DNA from: Bacteroidota bacterium | GTDB lineage: Bacteria > Bacteroidota > Bacteroidia > Chitinophagales > Chitinophagaceae | Reading direction: 5' to 3' | Assembly (NCBI GenBank): GCA_018970395.1 | Contig: JAGWWM010000001.1 | Location: 186,001-250,000 of the forward strand | Length of the DNA: 64,000 bases | In this document: positions 8,027 to 15,224 of the stretch, in pieces | How the letters are laid out: each line of letters begins with the position of its first letter | How positions within the stretch are numbered: position 1 is the stretch's first letter | Position numbers and translations under genes: made by a program | The notes under the pieces: model-generated | Told to the model about the DNA's origin: nothing | Databases searched by the model: none | The model's input: the letters and a program-made list of their open reading frames with translations, nothing else

Positions 8027-9319
8027 TTAAGACTGCAATTTAGCAGGTTTTATTCGTGTCGCTGTAAGTAATAAGAATATCAGACCAATCACGAAAAAAG
8101 CGATGAGTACGAGAATGGAGTTACGCATATTCCCTGTTAAACCTTCAATCCATCCGAAACTGAAGAGCCCCACTACAATCGCTATTTTTTCAGTGATATC
8201 GTAAAAGCTGAAAAAAGAAGTGGTATCTTTTGTTTCGGGCATGAATTTGGAATAGGTAGAGCGGCTTAGGGATTGAATGCCTCCCATTACCAGTCCGACC
8301 AGAGAAGCCAGCAGGTAAAATTCGTTGACTGTTGTAACGAAATATCCTCCGATACAAACACTGATCCATAGCAGCACTGTAAAAATCAGGATGCGGATAT
8401 TGCCATAGGCTTCTGAGAGTTTTGACATGCCGATGGCGCCTGCGATTGCAACGAGTTGAATAATCACTGCCGTGATGATCAGCCGATCGTTGGGCAGCTG
8501 CAATACTTTAATGCCAAAGTCGATTGCCACCAGCATGACAGTTTGCACCCCCATACTGTAAAAGAAGAAAGCAGCAAGAAATCTTTTGAGTACTGGAAGA
8601 TGTATCAGTTGATCCCATACTATTTTCAGTTCATGAAAACCATTGATGAGAAAATGTTTTTTGCTTTTTCTTTCTGATGCAGGGGAGATGGGTAGATGTT
8701 TGAAAGGAATTTGTGCGAAGCCTATCCACCAGATACCTACGAGTAAAAAGGTGATTTGCAGCGCATGTGCTTTATCGTCGAGGGACATGACGAGAGCGAA
8801 ACCGATCAGTTGGAGTATGACGCTTCCTATATAGCCATAGGTATAACCTTTAGCACTGATGCGGTCGCGGTCTGCTTCGGAACTGATATCGGGGAGGTAG
8901 GAGTTGTAAAAAACCTGTGAGCCATAAAATCCGATGCCGGCCATCATGAAACAGAGCAGACCAAAGCTTACGTTGTCTGCATTAAAAAAATACAGCAAGG
9001 CGCAACTTGTTGCGCCGAGGTAGCAGAAGAAGCGCATGAAAAGTTTTTTGTTTCCCTTATAATCCGCGATGGAGGAAAGAATGGGAGAGAGTGCGGCGAT
9101 GAGCAGAAAGCCTGCGGCCAATACATAATCTTTGATTTCTGTATTGACATAAGTGCGGCCTAAAAAAGTAACTCCTTTGGCAAATTGCTCCTGCGTAACA
9201 GCGGTCACTGCCGCATAGTAGGCGGGGAAAAAAGTGGTGGTAATTACCAGATTATAGACACTATTAGCCCAGTCGTACATGGCCCAGGAGCGTACTACTT
9301 TTGGAGCGGCAGTTTGCAT
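8027..9319 (-). CDS. MFS permease of the UMF1/Atg22-like family
   Basis: A 430-residue protein with about 12 hydrophobic segments. The N-terminus (RSWAMYDWANSVYNLVI) carries the AMYDWANS signature of UMF1/Atg22-like major facilitator proteins, and a long cytoplasmic loop lies near the middle (SPASERKSKKHFL). The later segment GIQSLSRSTYSKFMPE is also typical of the family. Bacterial members are unassigned; the yeast relative Atg22 exports amino acids from the vacuole. It sits between uppP and the MBL-fold gene on the same strand. Confidence 0.82.
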   Translation of the reverse strand: MQTAAPKVVRSWAMYDWANSVYNLVITTTFFPAYYAAVTAVTQEQFAKGVTFLGRTYVNTEIKDYVLAAGFLLIAALSPILSSIADYKGNKKLFMRFFCYLGATSCALLYFFNADNVSFGLLCFMMAGIGFYGSQVFYNSYLPDISSEADRDRISAKGYTYGYIGSVILQLIGFALVMSLDDKAHALQITFLLVGIWWIGFAQIPFKHLPISPASERKSKKHFLINGFHELKIVWDQLIHLPVLKRFLAAFFFYSMGVQTVMLVAIDFGIKVLQLPNDRLIITAVIIQLVAIAGAIGMSKLSEAYGNIRILIFTVLLWISVCIGGYFVTTVNEFYLLASLVGLVMGGIQSLSRSTYSKFMPETKDTTSFFSFYDITEKIAIVVGLFSFGWIEGLTGNMRNSILVLIAFFVIGLIFLLLTATRIKPAKLQS

Positions 9320-9373
9320 GCAGAATATTTATAGAAAAGTAGGAAGAAATTTTGGGTTGACCTTCAACTTTCT

Positions 9374-10213
9374 TCACTTCAGATACCCTGTCGCAAAAAG
9401 GATCAGTAAAACTGCCCCTACTGCGATGCGGTACCAGCCGAATAATTTAAATCCGTGTTTCTGTAAAAAACCTATGAAAAATTTGATCGCCAGCATGGCA
9501 ACCACAAATGCAACAATATTGCCGATTAAAAAAGCTTTGAGATAATCGCTGTTGTGTAATATGATTTCATACCCTTTCATCACCACTCCATTGCCTTCCG
9601 TCCAGTCTTTCAATATCAAAGAATATCCAGTGGCGGCCGCCATGGTGGGTACAGCTAAAAAAAAGGAAAATTCAGCCGCAAAAGAGCGGGTTAGTTTTTG
9701 CTGCATCCCTCCGATGATGGATGCCGCACTCCGACTCATGCCCGGAATCATGGCAAGACATTGCCAAAGACCGATTTTGAATGCGCTTGCATACGCCAGT
9801 TGTTCCTGCTTTTCAATAGAAGTTTCCTTGAAAAATCGATCAATAAACAAAAGCAAAAAGCCGCCAACAAATAAGGTGATGGAAACCGTAAAAGCATTTT
9901 CAAGCATTGCGTCAATAGCATCATCAAAAAGCTTTCCCAGAATAAGCGCCGGCAATACCGCAATCCCCAACTTCACAAAAAAGTCAAGCCCTTGTTTCCC
10001 TGCTTTCAATGGAGCAATCCATTTCTTCCAGTATAATACAATGACACTAAAAATGGCGCCCAACTGAATGGATACAGTGAAAAGCTTGGTGAAATTATTA
10101 GGATCTACTCCAAGTAATTTTTCTGCAATGATCATATGGCCGGTAGAAGATACGGGCAGATATTCTGTGAGTCCTTCTACTATCGCAATAACGACCGATT
10201 CAAATGTGTTCAC
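9374..10213 (-). CDS. uppP: Undecaprenyl-diphosphatase (BacA/UppP family)
   Basis: UppP dephosphorylates undecaprenyl pyrophosphate so that the carrier lipid can be reused for peptidoglycan and polysaccharide synthesis. The 279-residue membrane protein shows both family signatures: the Glu-rich motif EGLTEYLPVSSTGH at 13-26 and PGMSRSAASIIGG at 157-169. Eight or so hydrophobic segments are visible. Its carrier lipid is also the one used by the exopolysaccharide locus at 22978-43869. The order ftsX, DUF3098, uppP on the minus strand is one I recall from other Bacteroidota. Confidence 0.95.
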   Translation of the reverse strand: MNTFESVVIAIVEGLTEYLPVSSTGHMIIAEKLLGVDPNNFTKLFTVSIQLGAIFSVIVLYWKKWIAPLKAGKQGLDFFVKLGIAVLPALILGKLFDDAIDAMLENAFTVSITLFVGGFLLLFIDRFFKETSIEKQEQLAYASAFKIGLWQCLAMIPGMSRSAASIIGGMQQKLTRSFAAEFSFFLAVPTMAAATGYSLILKDWTEGNGVVMKGYEIILHNSDYLKAFLIGNIVAFVVAMLAIKFFIGFLQKHGFKLFGWYRIAVGAVLLILFATGYLK

Positions 10214-10227
10214 GGAACAGGTGGGTT

Positions 10228-10470
10228 TTATTTAGATTTTTTCATGATGGCATAGATTTCTACTACTAAACCCGCAATGATGAAAATGGGTGCCAGCGTG
10301 ATCCTTCTGAAGCTATAGACTTCATCGGCGTTAAAGACATTGGGGTCTTCACTTTTACCGCCGATCATCAATAACATGCCGGTTAATATTAGTGCTCCGC
10401 CAATCAACATCCAAACATAATTTTCCTTGTTGAAGAGGGTTACTTTTTTTTCCTGTTTAATGGGTTTCAT
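10228..10470 (-). CDS. DUF3098 family small membrane protein
   Basis: An 80-residue protein with two transmembrane segments (about 20-38 and 57-74), joined by a short loop with SEDPNVFNADEVYSFRR. This matches DUF3098, a small family found beside ftsX in Bacteroidota. The open frame extends to a TTG at 10485, but the ATG at 10470 (MKPIKQEKK) is the better start. It lies between ftsX and uppP on the same strand with small gaps. Function unknown; the location hints at a role with FtsX in the cell envelope. Confidence 0.85.
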   Translation of the reverse strand: MKPIKQEKKVTLFNKENYVWMLIGGALILTGMLLMIGGKSEDPNVFNADEVYSFRRITLAPIFIIAGLVVEIYAIMKKSK

Positions 10471-10520
10471 GAATGCTATTTTCAAGTTTATGATAGAATA
10501 TTTTTGTCTTCTGCATTTTA

Positions 10521-11399
10521 TTAATACAAATCATCCAGTTTCATGCGCAGGTATTTCATCACGCTTCGGTGGGTACTGTAAAGTGAAATACTCACGCCGA
10601 TGAACAGGATAGAGCCAAACAAAAGCAAATAATTCCCTGTATCTCTCAATGCCTTCATATCTGGGATATAACTTTCTACCCATAATATGACAAACCAAAT
10701 TGCCGCAATGGCAATTCCTGCACTGACGAGTCCGTTCACAATCGCACGAATGTTCATTGGTCGGGCGATGAATCCTCGGGTGGCGCCAACCATCTGCATC
10801 GTTTTAATTAAAAAGCGGTTGCTGAACATCGCCAACCGGATAGTGCTGTCAATAGATATGATCACCACGATACCTAAAATTACTGCCATAATCATCAGTG
10901 CCAATCCGATTTTTTGCGCTCTGCCGGTAAGTGAGATCACCAGGTCTTTCGGGTATTGCACTTCACTGATGACGCCTGGAAATTTTTGCGTGAGGTCGAG
11001 CGCGATTCTTTCCAAACTATCTTTCACCACATATTCTGCTTTGGCATAAAAATCAATGCTTTCAGGAAGGGGATTCTCAGATAAAATTTTATCCCAGGAT
11101 TCATTGCCATCTTTATTGTACAATTCTTTGGCTTTTTCCTTGTTAATATATTCCCAGCTTTTTACATAGGGTTGCGTGCTGATATAATCACTTAAACGGG
11201 TAATCGATTTCTGACTGCCAGTGGTAAGCCATACATGAATCTGAATGTTTTCACGAAGGGTTGTTCCTACCTTTTGGAAATTAAGAAATATCCATCCCAA
11301 AATACCCAGGATGAATAATACAAGAGATACTCCAATGATAGAGTAGATATAAGAGGGACGGGCTTTTTTCATCGAGCCCTTGCCGGGATGCTGTGTCAT
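10521..11399 (-). CDS. ftsX: Cell division ABC transporter permease FtsX
   Basis: FtsX pairs with the ATPase FtsE at the division site and activates cell-wall hydrolases. The 292-residue product has one N-terminal transmembrane helix (about 16-38), a periplasmic domain (about 45-165) with the family's weak pattern SLERIALDLTQKFPGV, and three C-terminal helices (about 175-197, 220-242 and 258-278). That is the usual FtsX topology. The partner ftsE is not adjacent but lies at 52795-53481. A -7 element is visible just upstream. Confidence 0.92.
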   Translation of the reverse strand: MTQHPGKGSMKKARPSYIYSIIGVSLVLFILGILGWIFLNFQKVGTTLRENIQIHVWLTTGSQKSITRLSDYISTQPYVKSWEYINKEKAKELYNKDGNESWDKILSENPLPESIDFYAKAEYVVKDSLERIALDLTQKFPGVISEVQYPKDLVISLTGRAQKIGLALMIMAVILGIVVIISIDSTIRLAMFSNRFLIKTMQMVGATRGFIARPMNIRAIVNGLVSAGIAIAAIWFVILWVESYIPDMKALRDTGNYLLLFGSILFIGVSISLYSTHRSVMKYLRMKLDDLY

Positions 11400-11419
11400 G
11401 TTACTTTTTGTCCTTTACG

Positions 11420-11427
11420 CAAATGTA
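11420..11427 (-). promoter_or_regulatory. -7 element of the ftsX promoter
   Basis: Read on the minus strand, TACATTTG matches TAnnTTTG and ends about 20 bases before the ftsX ATG. No TTTG is seen at the matching -33 position, so this is a -7 match only. Confidence 0.45.
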
Positions 11428-11460
11428 ATTGTTTTTTGAGAGTTGTCCTTGTCGAACAGT

Positions 11461-11473
11461 CCGATTTAATCGG
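11461..11473. promoter_or_regulatory. Perfect short palindrome in the ftsX-leuS divergent region
   Basis: CCGATTTAATCGG is a perfect 6-base inverted repeat around one base. It lies between the two divergent -7 elements (11427 and 11485). It could be an operator, a short hairpin or chance. Confidence 0.25.
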
Positions 11474-11484
11474 AGGCTAATCCG

Positions 11485-11492
11485 TAATTTTG
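11485..11492 (+). promoter_or_regulatory. -7 element of the leuS promoter
   Basis: TAATTTTG fits TAnnTTTG and gives a leader of about 50 bases to the leuS ATG at 11548. A -33 TTTG at 19 bases is not seen. Confidence 0.45.
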
Positions 11493-11547
11493 TCGCCGCC
11501 TCAAAGGGCTTTATTACGACAGTTACGATTAAAACCGACACATCAAA

Positions 11548-14316
11548 ATGGAATACAGGTTCAGAGAGATTGAGCAAAAATGGCAGCAGCAATGGCATCA
11601 GACGCATGCTTATCGGGTGAGTAATGATTCAGATCGTCCCAAATACTATGTGCTCGATATGTTTCCTTATCCAAGCGGAAGCGGTTTGCATGTAGGACAT
11701 CCTCTCGGCTATATTGCCAGTGATATTTACAGCCGCTATAAAAGGCTGAAAGGTTTCAATGTATTGCATCCGATGGGGTATGATGCGTTTGGATTGCCTG
11801 CAGAACAATATGCTTTGGAGCATGGCATTCATCCTGCGGAGAGTACTAAAACCAATATCGCGCATTTCAGAAAGCAGCTCGATAATATCGGCTTTTGTTT
11901 CGACTGGGAGCGGGAAGTGAAAACCAGCGACTCTCAATATTACAAATGGACACAGTGGATTTTTTTGCAGTTGTTTCATTCTTTTTTCAACCGGCAAACT
12001 CAAAAAGCGGAACCCATCAGTAGCTTAATAAATGTCTTTGAACAAGAAGGAAATCAACAACATACGATGCCCGGACAATCCTTCAGTCCGAAACATTTTA
12101 CAGCTGAAGAATGGAAGGGTTTTAACGAGAAAACCCAACAGGATATTTTAATGCAATATCGTTTGGCATTTTGCGGTTACGGGGAAGTGAACTGGTGTGA
12201 AGCACTGGGAACTGTGCTGGCAAATGATGAAGTAGTGAATGGGGTAAGTGAAAGAGGAGGACATCCGGTCGTGAAAAAGAAATTGCGTCAATGGTATTTG
12301 AGAATTACTGAATATGCAGATCGTTTGCTGGAAGGGCTGGAGCGTGTGGATTTTAGTGATTCGATGAAAGAAATGCAGACCAACTGGATTGGGAAGTCGG
12401 TAGGAGCGGAAGTGGATTTTGCGGTGAAGGGTAGTGCTCATAAAATAAAAGTATATACCACGCGACCTGATACTATTTTCGGTGTTGATTTTTTGGTGAT
12501 TGCACCTGAACATGAACTGGTAGACATTATCAAAACTGCAGATCAACAAAAAGCAGTGGAAGACTATGTAGCTTATGTAAAAAGCCGAAGTGAGCGCGAG
12601 CGAATGGCAGAGAAACAAATCAGCGGTGTATTTACCGGTGCATACGTGATTCATCCATTTTCTCAACAGGAAATTCCGGTATGGATTTCGGAGTATGTAT
12701 TGGCTGGTTATGGTACCGGCGCGATTATGGCAGTGCCTTGTGGCGACGAAAGGGATTTTAAGTTTGCCAAACATTTCAATCTTTCTGTTACCAATATTAT
12801 CGGAGATGCCTTTAACGGGGAAAATGCGAATCCGACCAAAGAGGCAAAGCTGCAACTTTCTCAGTTTTTAGATGGAATGGTGATGCGGGATGCCATGGGT
12901 GTCGCAGTACAAAAATTGGAAGCAGCTGGGGTGGGTGTTCGCAAAATCAATTTCAAAATGCGCGATGCTTCATTTAGCAGACAGCGTTATTGGGGTGAGC
13001 CTTTTCCGATACAATGGAAAGATGGTATTGCCTATCCACTGGATGAAACACAACTTCCTTTGTTGTTGCCAGCCGTGGATCATTATGAACCCGGTCCGGA
13101 AGGAGAAGGGCCACTTGCCAATCTGAAAGAATGGATTTATGAAACCAATACCATGCCCGGCTATGCCGGTAGCAGTTGGTATTTTTTACGGTATATGGAT
13201 CCGCAAAACAATCAATCATTTTGTGATCGCAAGGCAAGTGATTACTGGGGGCAGGTAGATCTATATGTAGGGGGAACGGAGCATGCAGTAGGACATTTGT
13301 TGTACAGCAGAATGTGGACGAAAGTGCTGTATGATTTAGGGCACATAGGATTTGATGAGCCGTTTAAAAAATTATTGAATCAGGGTATGATTCAGGGATC
13401 TTCCCGATTCGTGTATCGTATCAACGGAACGAACACATTTGTATCCAAAGGATATCTGGATGCAGCTGATTTGTATGAAGGTAAAAAGACAGACAAGTTG
13501 CATGTGGATGTAAACTTTGTGGATGGTTATCGGCTGGATGTAGAAAAGTTCAGACAGTGGCGTAACGGAGAATTTGCGAATGCAGCATTCATTCTGGAAG
13601 AGGGTAATTATATATGTGGTTCGGAAGTTGAGAAGATGAGCAAAAGCAAGTTCAATACTGTGAACCCCGATGATATTGTAGAGCAGTATGGTGCGGATAC
13701 TTTTCGGATGTATGAAATGTTTTTAGGACCGGTGGAATTAAGCAAACCCTGGGATACCAAAGGAATTGAGGGAGTACATCGTTTTCTCAAGAAGCTTTGG
13801 CGCTTGTTTTATGATGAGGTAAAAGGGAAGGTATGGGTAGAAGCGGAACCGGTAGAGGCAGAATGGAAAGTATTGCATAAAACCATCAAGAAAATTGATG
13901 AGGATACACAACGATTCAGTTTCAATACGGCCGTGAGTTCTTTGATGATTGCCGTGAATGAATTGTCGGATTTAAAATGCCATAAAAAAACCATTCTGGA
14001 ATCTTTATTGATTTTACTGACCCCTTATGCCCCACATGTTTCAGAAGAGCTTTGGCAGTTATTAGGACATGAAGACAGCATTTTGAATGCGCCCTATCCT
14101 ATGTTTGAAGAGCGGTATTTGATTGAAACGAACAAATTATATCCCATTGCTGTGAATGGAAAAACCAGAAGTGAATGTTTGATTAGTCTGGAAGCCACGC
14201 AGGAGGAAGTGGAAAAAATGGTGTTGGCAGATGCTGCTATTGTTAAATGGCTTGAGGGAAAGTCGCCCAAGAAAATCATATATGTGCGGAATAAGATGAT
14301 TAATGTAGTGGTGTGA
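11548..14316 (+). CDS. leuS: Leucyl-tRNA synthetase
   Basis: LeuRS charges tRNA-Leu and edits mischarged products. The 922-residue protein has the class I HIGH motif as HVGH at 48-51 and KMSKS at 696-700, with a CP1 editing domain between them (TTRPDTIFGVDFLVIAPEH and a later GYGTGAIMAVPCGDERD). A C-terminal anticodon-binding domain follows. It is longer than E. coli LeuRS; the extra residues near 145-190 (AEPISSLINVFEQEGNQQ) and 610-680 look like the insertions I recall in Bacteroidota enzymes. It is transcribed divergently from ftsX. Confidence 0.96.
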   Translation: MEYRFREIEQKWQQQWHQTHAYRVSNDSDRPKYYVLDMFPYPSGSGLHVGHPLGYIASDIYSRYKRLKGFNVLHPMGYDAFGLPAEQYALEHGIHPAESTKTNIAHFRKQLDNIGFCFDWEREVKTSDSQYYKWTQWIFLQLFHSFFNRQTQKAEPISSLINVFEQEGNQQHTMPGQSFSPKHFTAEEWKGFNEKTQQDILMQYRLAFCGYGEVNWCEALGTVLANDEVVNGVSERGGHPVVKKKLRQWYLRITEYADRLLEGLERVDFSDSMKEMQTNWIGKSVGAEVDFAVKGSAHKIKVYTTRPDTIFGVDFLVIAPEHELVDIIKTADQQKAVEDYVAYVKSRSERERMAEKQISGVFTGAYVIHPFSQQEIPVWISEYVLAGYGTGAIMAVPCGDERDFKFAKHFNLSVTNIIGDAFNGENANPTKEAKLQLSQFLDGMVMRDAMGVAVQKLEAAGVGVRKINFKMRDASFSRQRYWGEPFPIQWKDGIAYPLDETQLPLLLPAVDHYEPGPEGEGPLANLKEWIYETNTMPGYAGSSWYFLRYMDPQNNQSFCDRKASDYWGQVDLYVGGTEHAVGHLLYSRMWTKVLYDLGHIGFDEPFKKLLNQGMIQGSSRFVYRINGTNTFVSKGYLDAADLYEGKKTDKLHVDVNFVDGYRLDVEKFRQWRNGEFANAAFILEEGNYICGSEVEKMSKSKFNTVNPDDIVEQYGADTFRMYEMFLGPVELSKPWDTKGIEGVHRFLKKLWRLFYDEVKGKVWVEAEPVEAEWKVLHKTIKKIDEDTQRFSFNTAVSSLMIAVNELSDLKCHKKTILESLLILLTPYAPHVSEELWQLLGHEDSILNAPYPMFEERYLIETNKLYPIAVNGKTRSECLISLEATQEEVEKMVLADAAIVKWLEGKSPKKIIYVRNKMINVVV

Positions 14317-14353
14317 TAATTCTTAAAAATAAGTGTTTTCACTTTGCCGAAAA

Positions 14354-14384
14354 TTTGGTCAGGCACAGGGTTGGTTTATCTTTG
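14354..14384 (+). promoter_or_regulatory. Bacteroidota-type promoter of the unknown gene at 14407
   Basis: TTTG at 14354-14357 and TATCTTTG at 14377-14384 are separated by 19 bases. This matches both halves and the spacing of the Bacteroidota housekeeping promoter (TTTG, N19, TAnnTTTG). The ATG at 14407 follows 22 bases later. Confidence 0.65.
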
Positions 14385-14406
14385 ATATACATTTAAATCC
14401 TTCACT

Positions 14407-15087
14407 ATGATGACCAACGATTTAACCAATTCAATTGACCGTTATTTTCACCATGATCTTTTATCCGCGCTTTCTGTTGAAAATGGCATTCCTCAGGACA
14501 CATTGTTGAAGGCAGCGAGGTATATTTCCTTGCTAGCCGCTCATCAAATTAAATTCAAATTAGAGCATCCCGATTCAGCGATGGTTACGTATCGTTTTGC
14601 AAGGGTTGCGGCTCGTTCGCGGGTCAGTCTCCATTTACGAGCCTTATATCATGGGGATAGTCGTTATCAGGGAATTGCCAATATGACTCGTATAATATAT
14701 TCCGGCGATTTATCGGCCATCACTCAAATGGTTGAACAGCAGTTTTCTTTTTCCAAGGATGTGAGTTCCCGGATGATTGTTATGAGTGCTTCTTCGATGC
14801 TGGCATTTTTAGGTGAAACGCTGGTAGAAAGGAAAATGAAGCAGGCGGTGTTTATTCAGTATGTCAATGAACAAATTCCTTTGCTGGATGTCTGTTTATC
14901 GGGAGGGACCCCCTTCCCTTTTGAGTATTGGGAGAAGAGACGAACAGAAAGAAGCAATGCGCAATTCAGGGCAGAAAAGAGAAGGCAAATGAGACCGGCA
15001 AAAAAATCATCTTCAATGAAAGTGCCGGTTAAACTTTTTATCACTATCGTTTCTTTCCTTTCCGGTTTGCGATTGATATTACCGTGA
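14407..15087 (+). CDS. Unknown protein with a C-terminal membrane anchor
   Basis: A 226-residue protein I do not recognise with confidence. The N-terminal part (about 1-165) is helical and soluble-looking, with a SVENGIPQDTLLKAARYISLLAAHQI stretch vaguely like DUF937 proteins. A basic linker follows (RRTERSNAQFRAEKRRQMRPAKKS, about 178-203), then one hydrophobic helix (about 206-224) at the very end. The layout suggests a tail-anchored cytoplasmic protein. It stands alone with its own good promoter, between leuS and the TonB receptor. The next gene starts 137 bases downstream. Confidence 0.55.
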   Translation: MMTNDLTNSIDRYFHHDLLSALSVENGIPQDTLLKAARYISLLAAHQIKFKLEHPDSAMVTYRFARVAARSRVSLHLRALYHGDSRYQGIANMTRIIYSGDLSAITQMVEQQFSFSKDVSSRMIVMSASSMLAFLGETLVERKMKQAVFIQYVNEQIPLLDVCLSGGTPFPFEYWEKRRTERSNAQFRAEKRRQMRPAKKSSSMKVPVKLFITIVSFLSGLRLILP

Positions 15088-15224
15088 TAACAAATTGCAA
15101 TTTTTTTAAGATTGGAATTATTGGGATTCAAGTGAAATTCTTAACATTTGCGTAATAATAAAATAAAAATCACATAACGCCCGGATTCGGGTAGGAATCT
15201 GACAATTGTTTTCTTTTACATTGT

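Noticed and set aside
9552-10067. 171-codon open frame on the plus strand opposite uppP
   Set aside because: It runs antisense to the fully recognisable uppP gene and its translation has no motif.
10687-11049. 120-codon plus-strand frame opposite ftsX
   Set aside because: Antisense to ftsX; no independent support.
12148-12855. Long open frame (235 codons) on the minus strand within leuS
   Set aside because: It lies wholly inside the strongly conserved leuS coding region and its translation is His/Cys/Phe-rich low-quality sequence without any family motif; a shadow frame.
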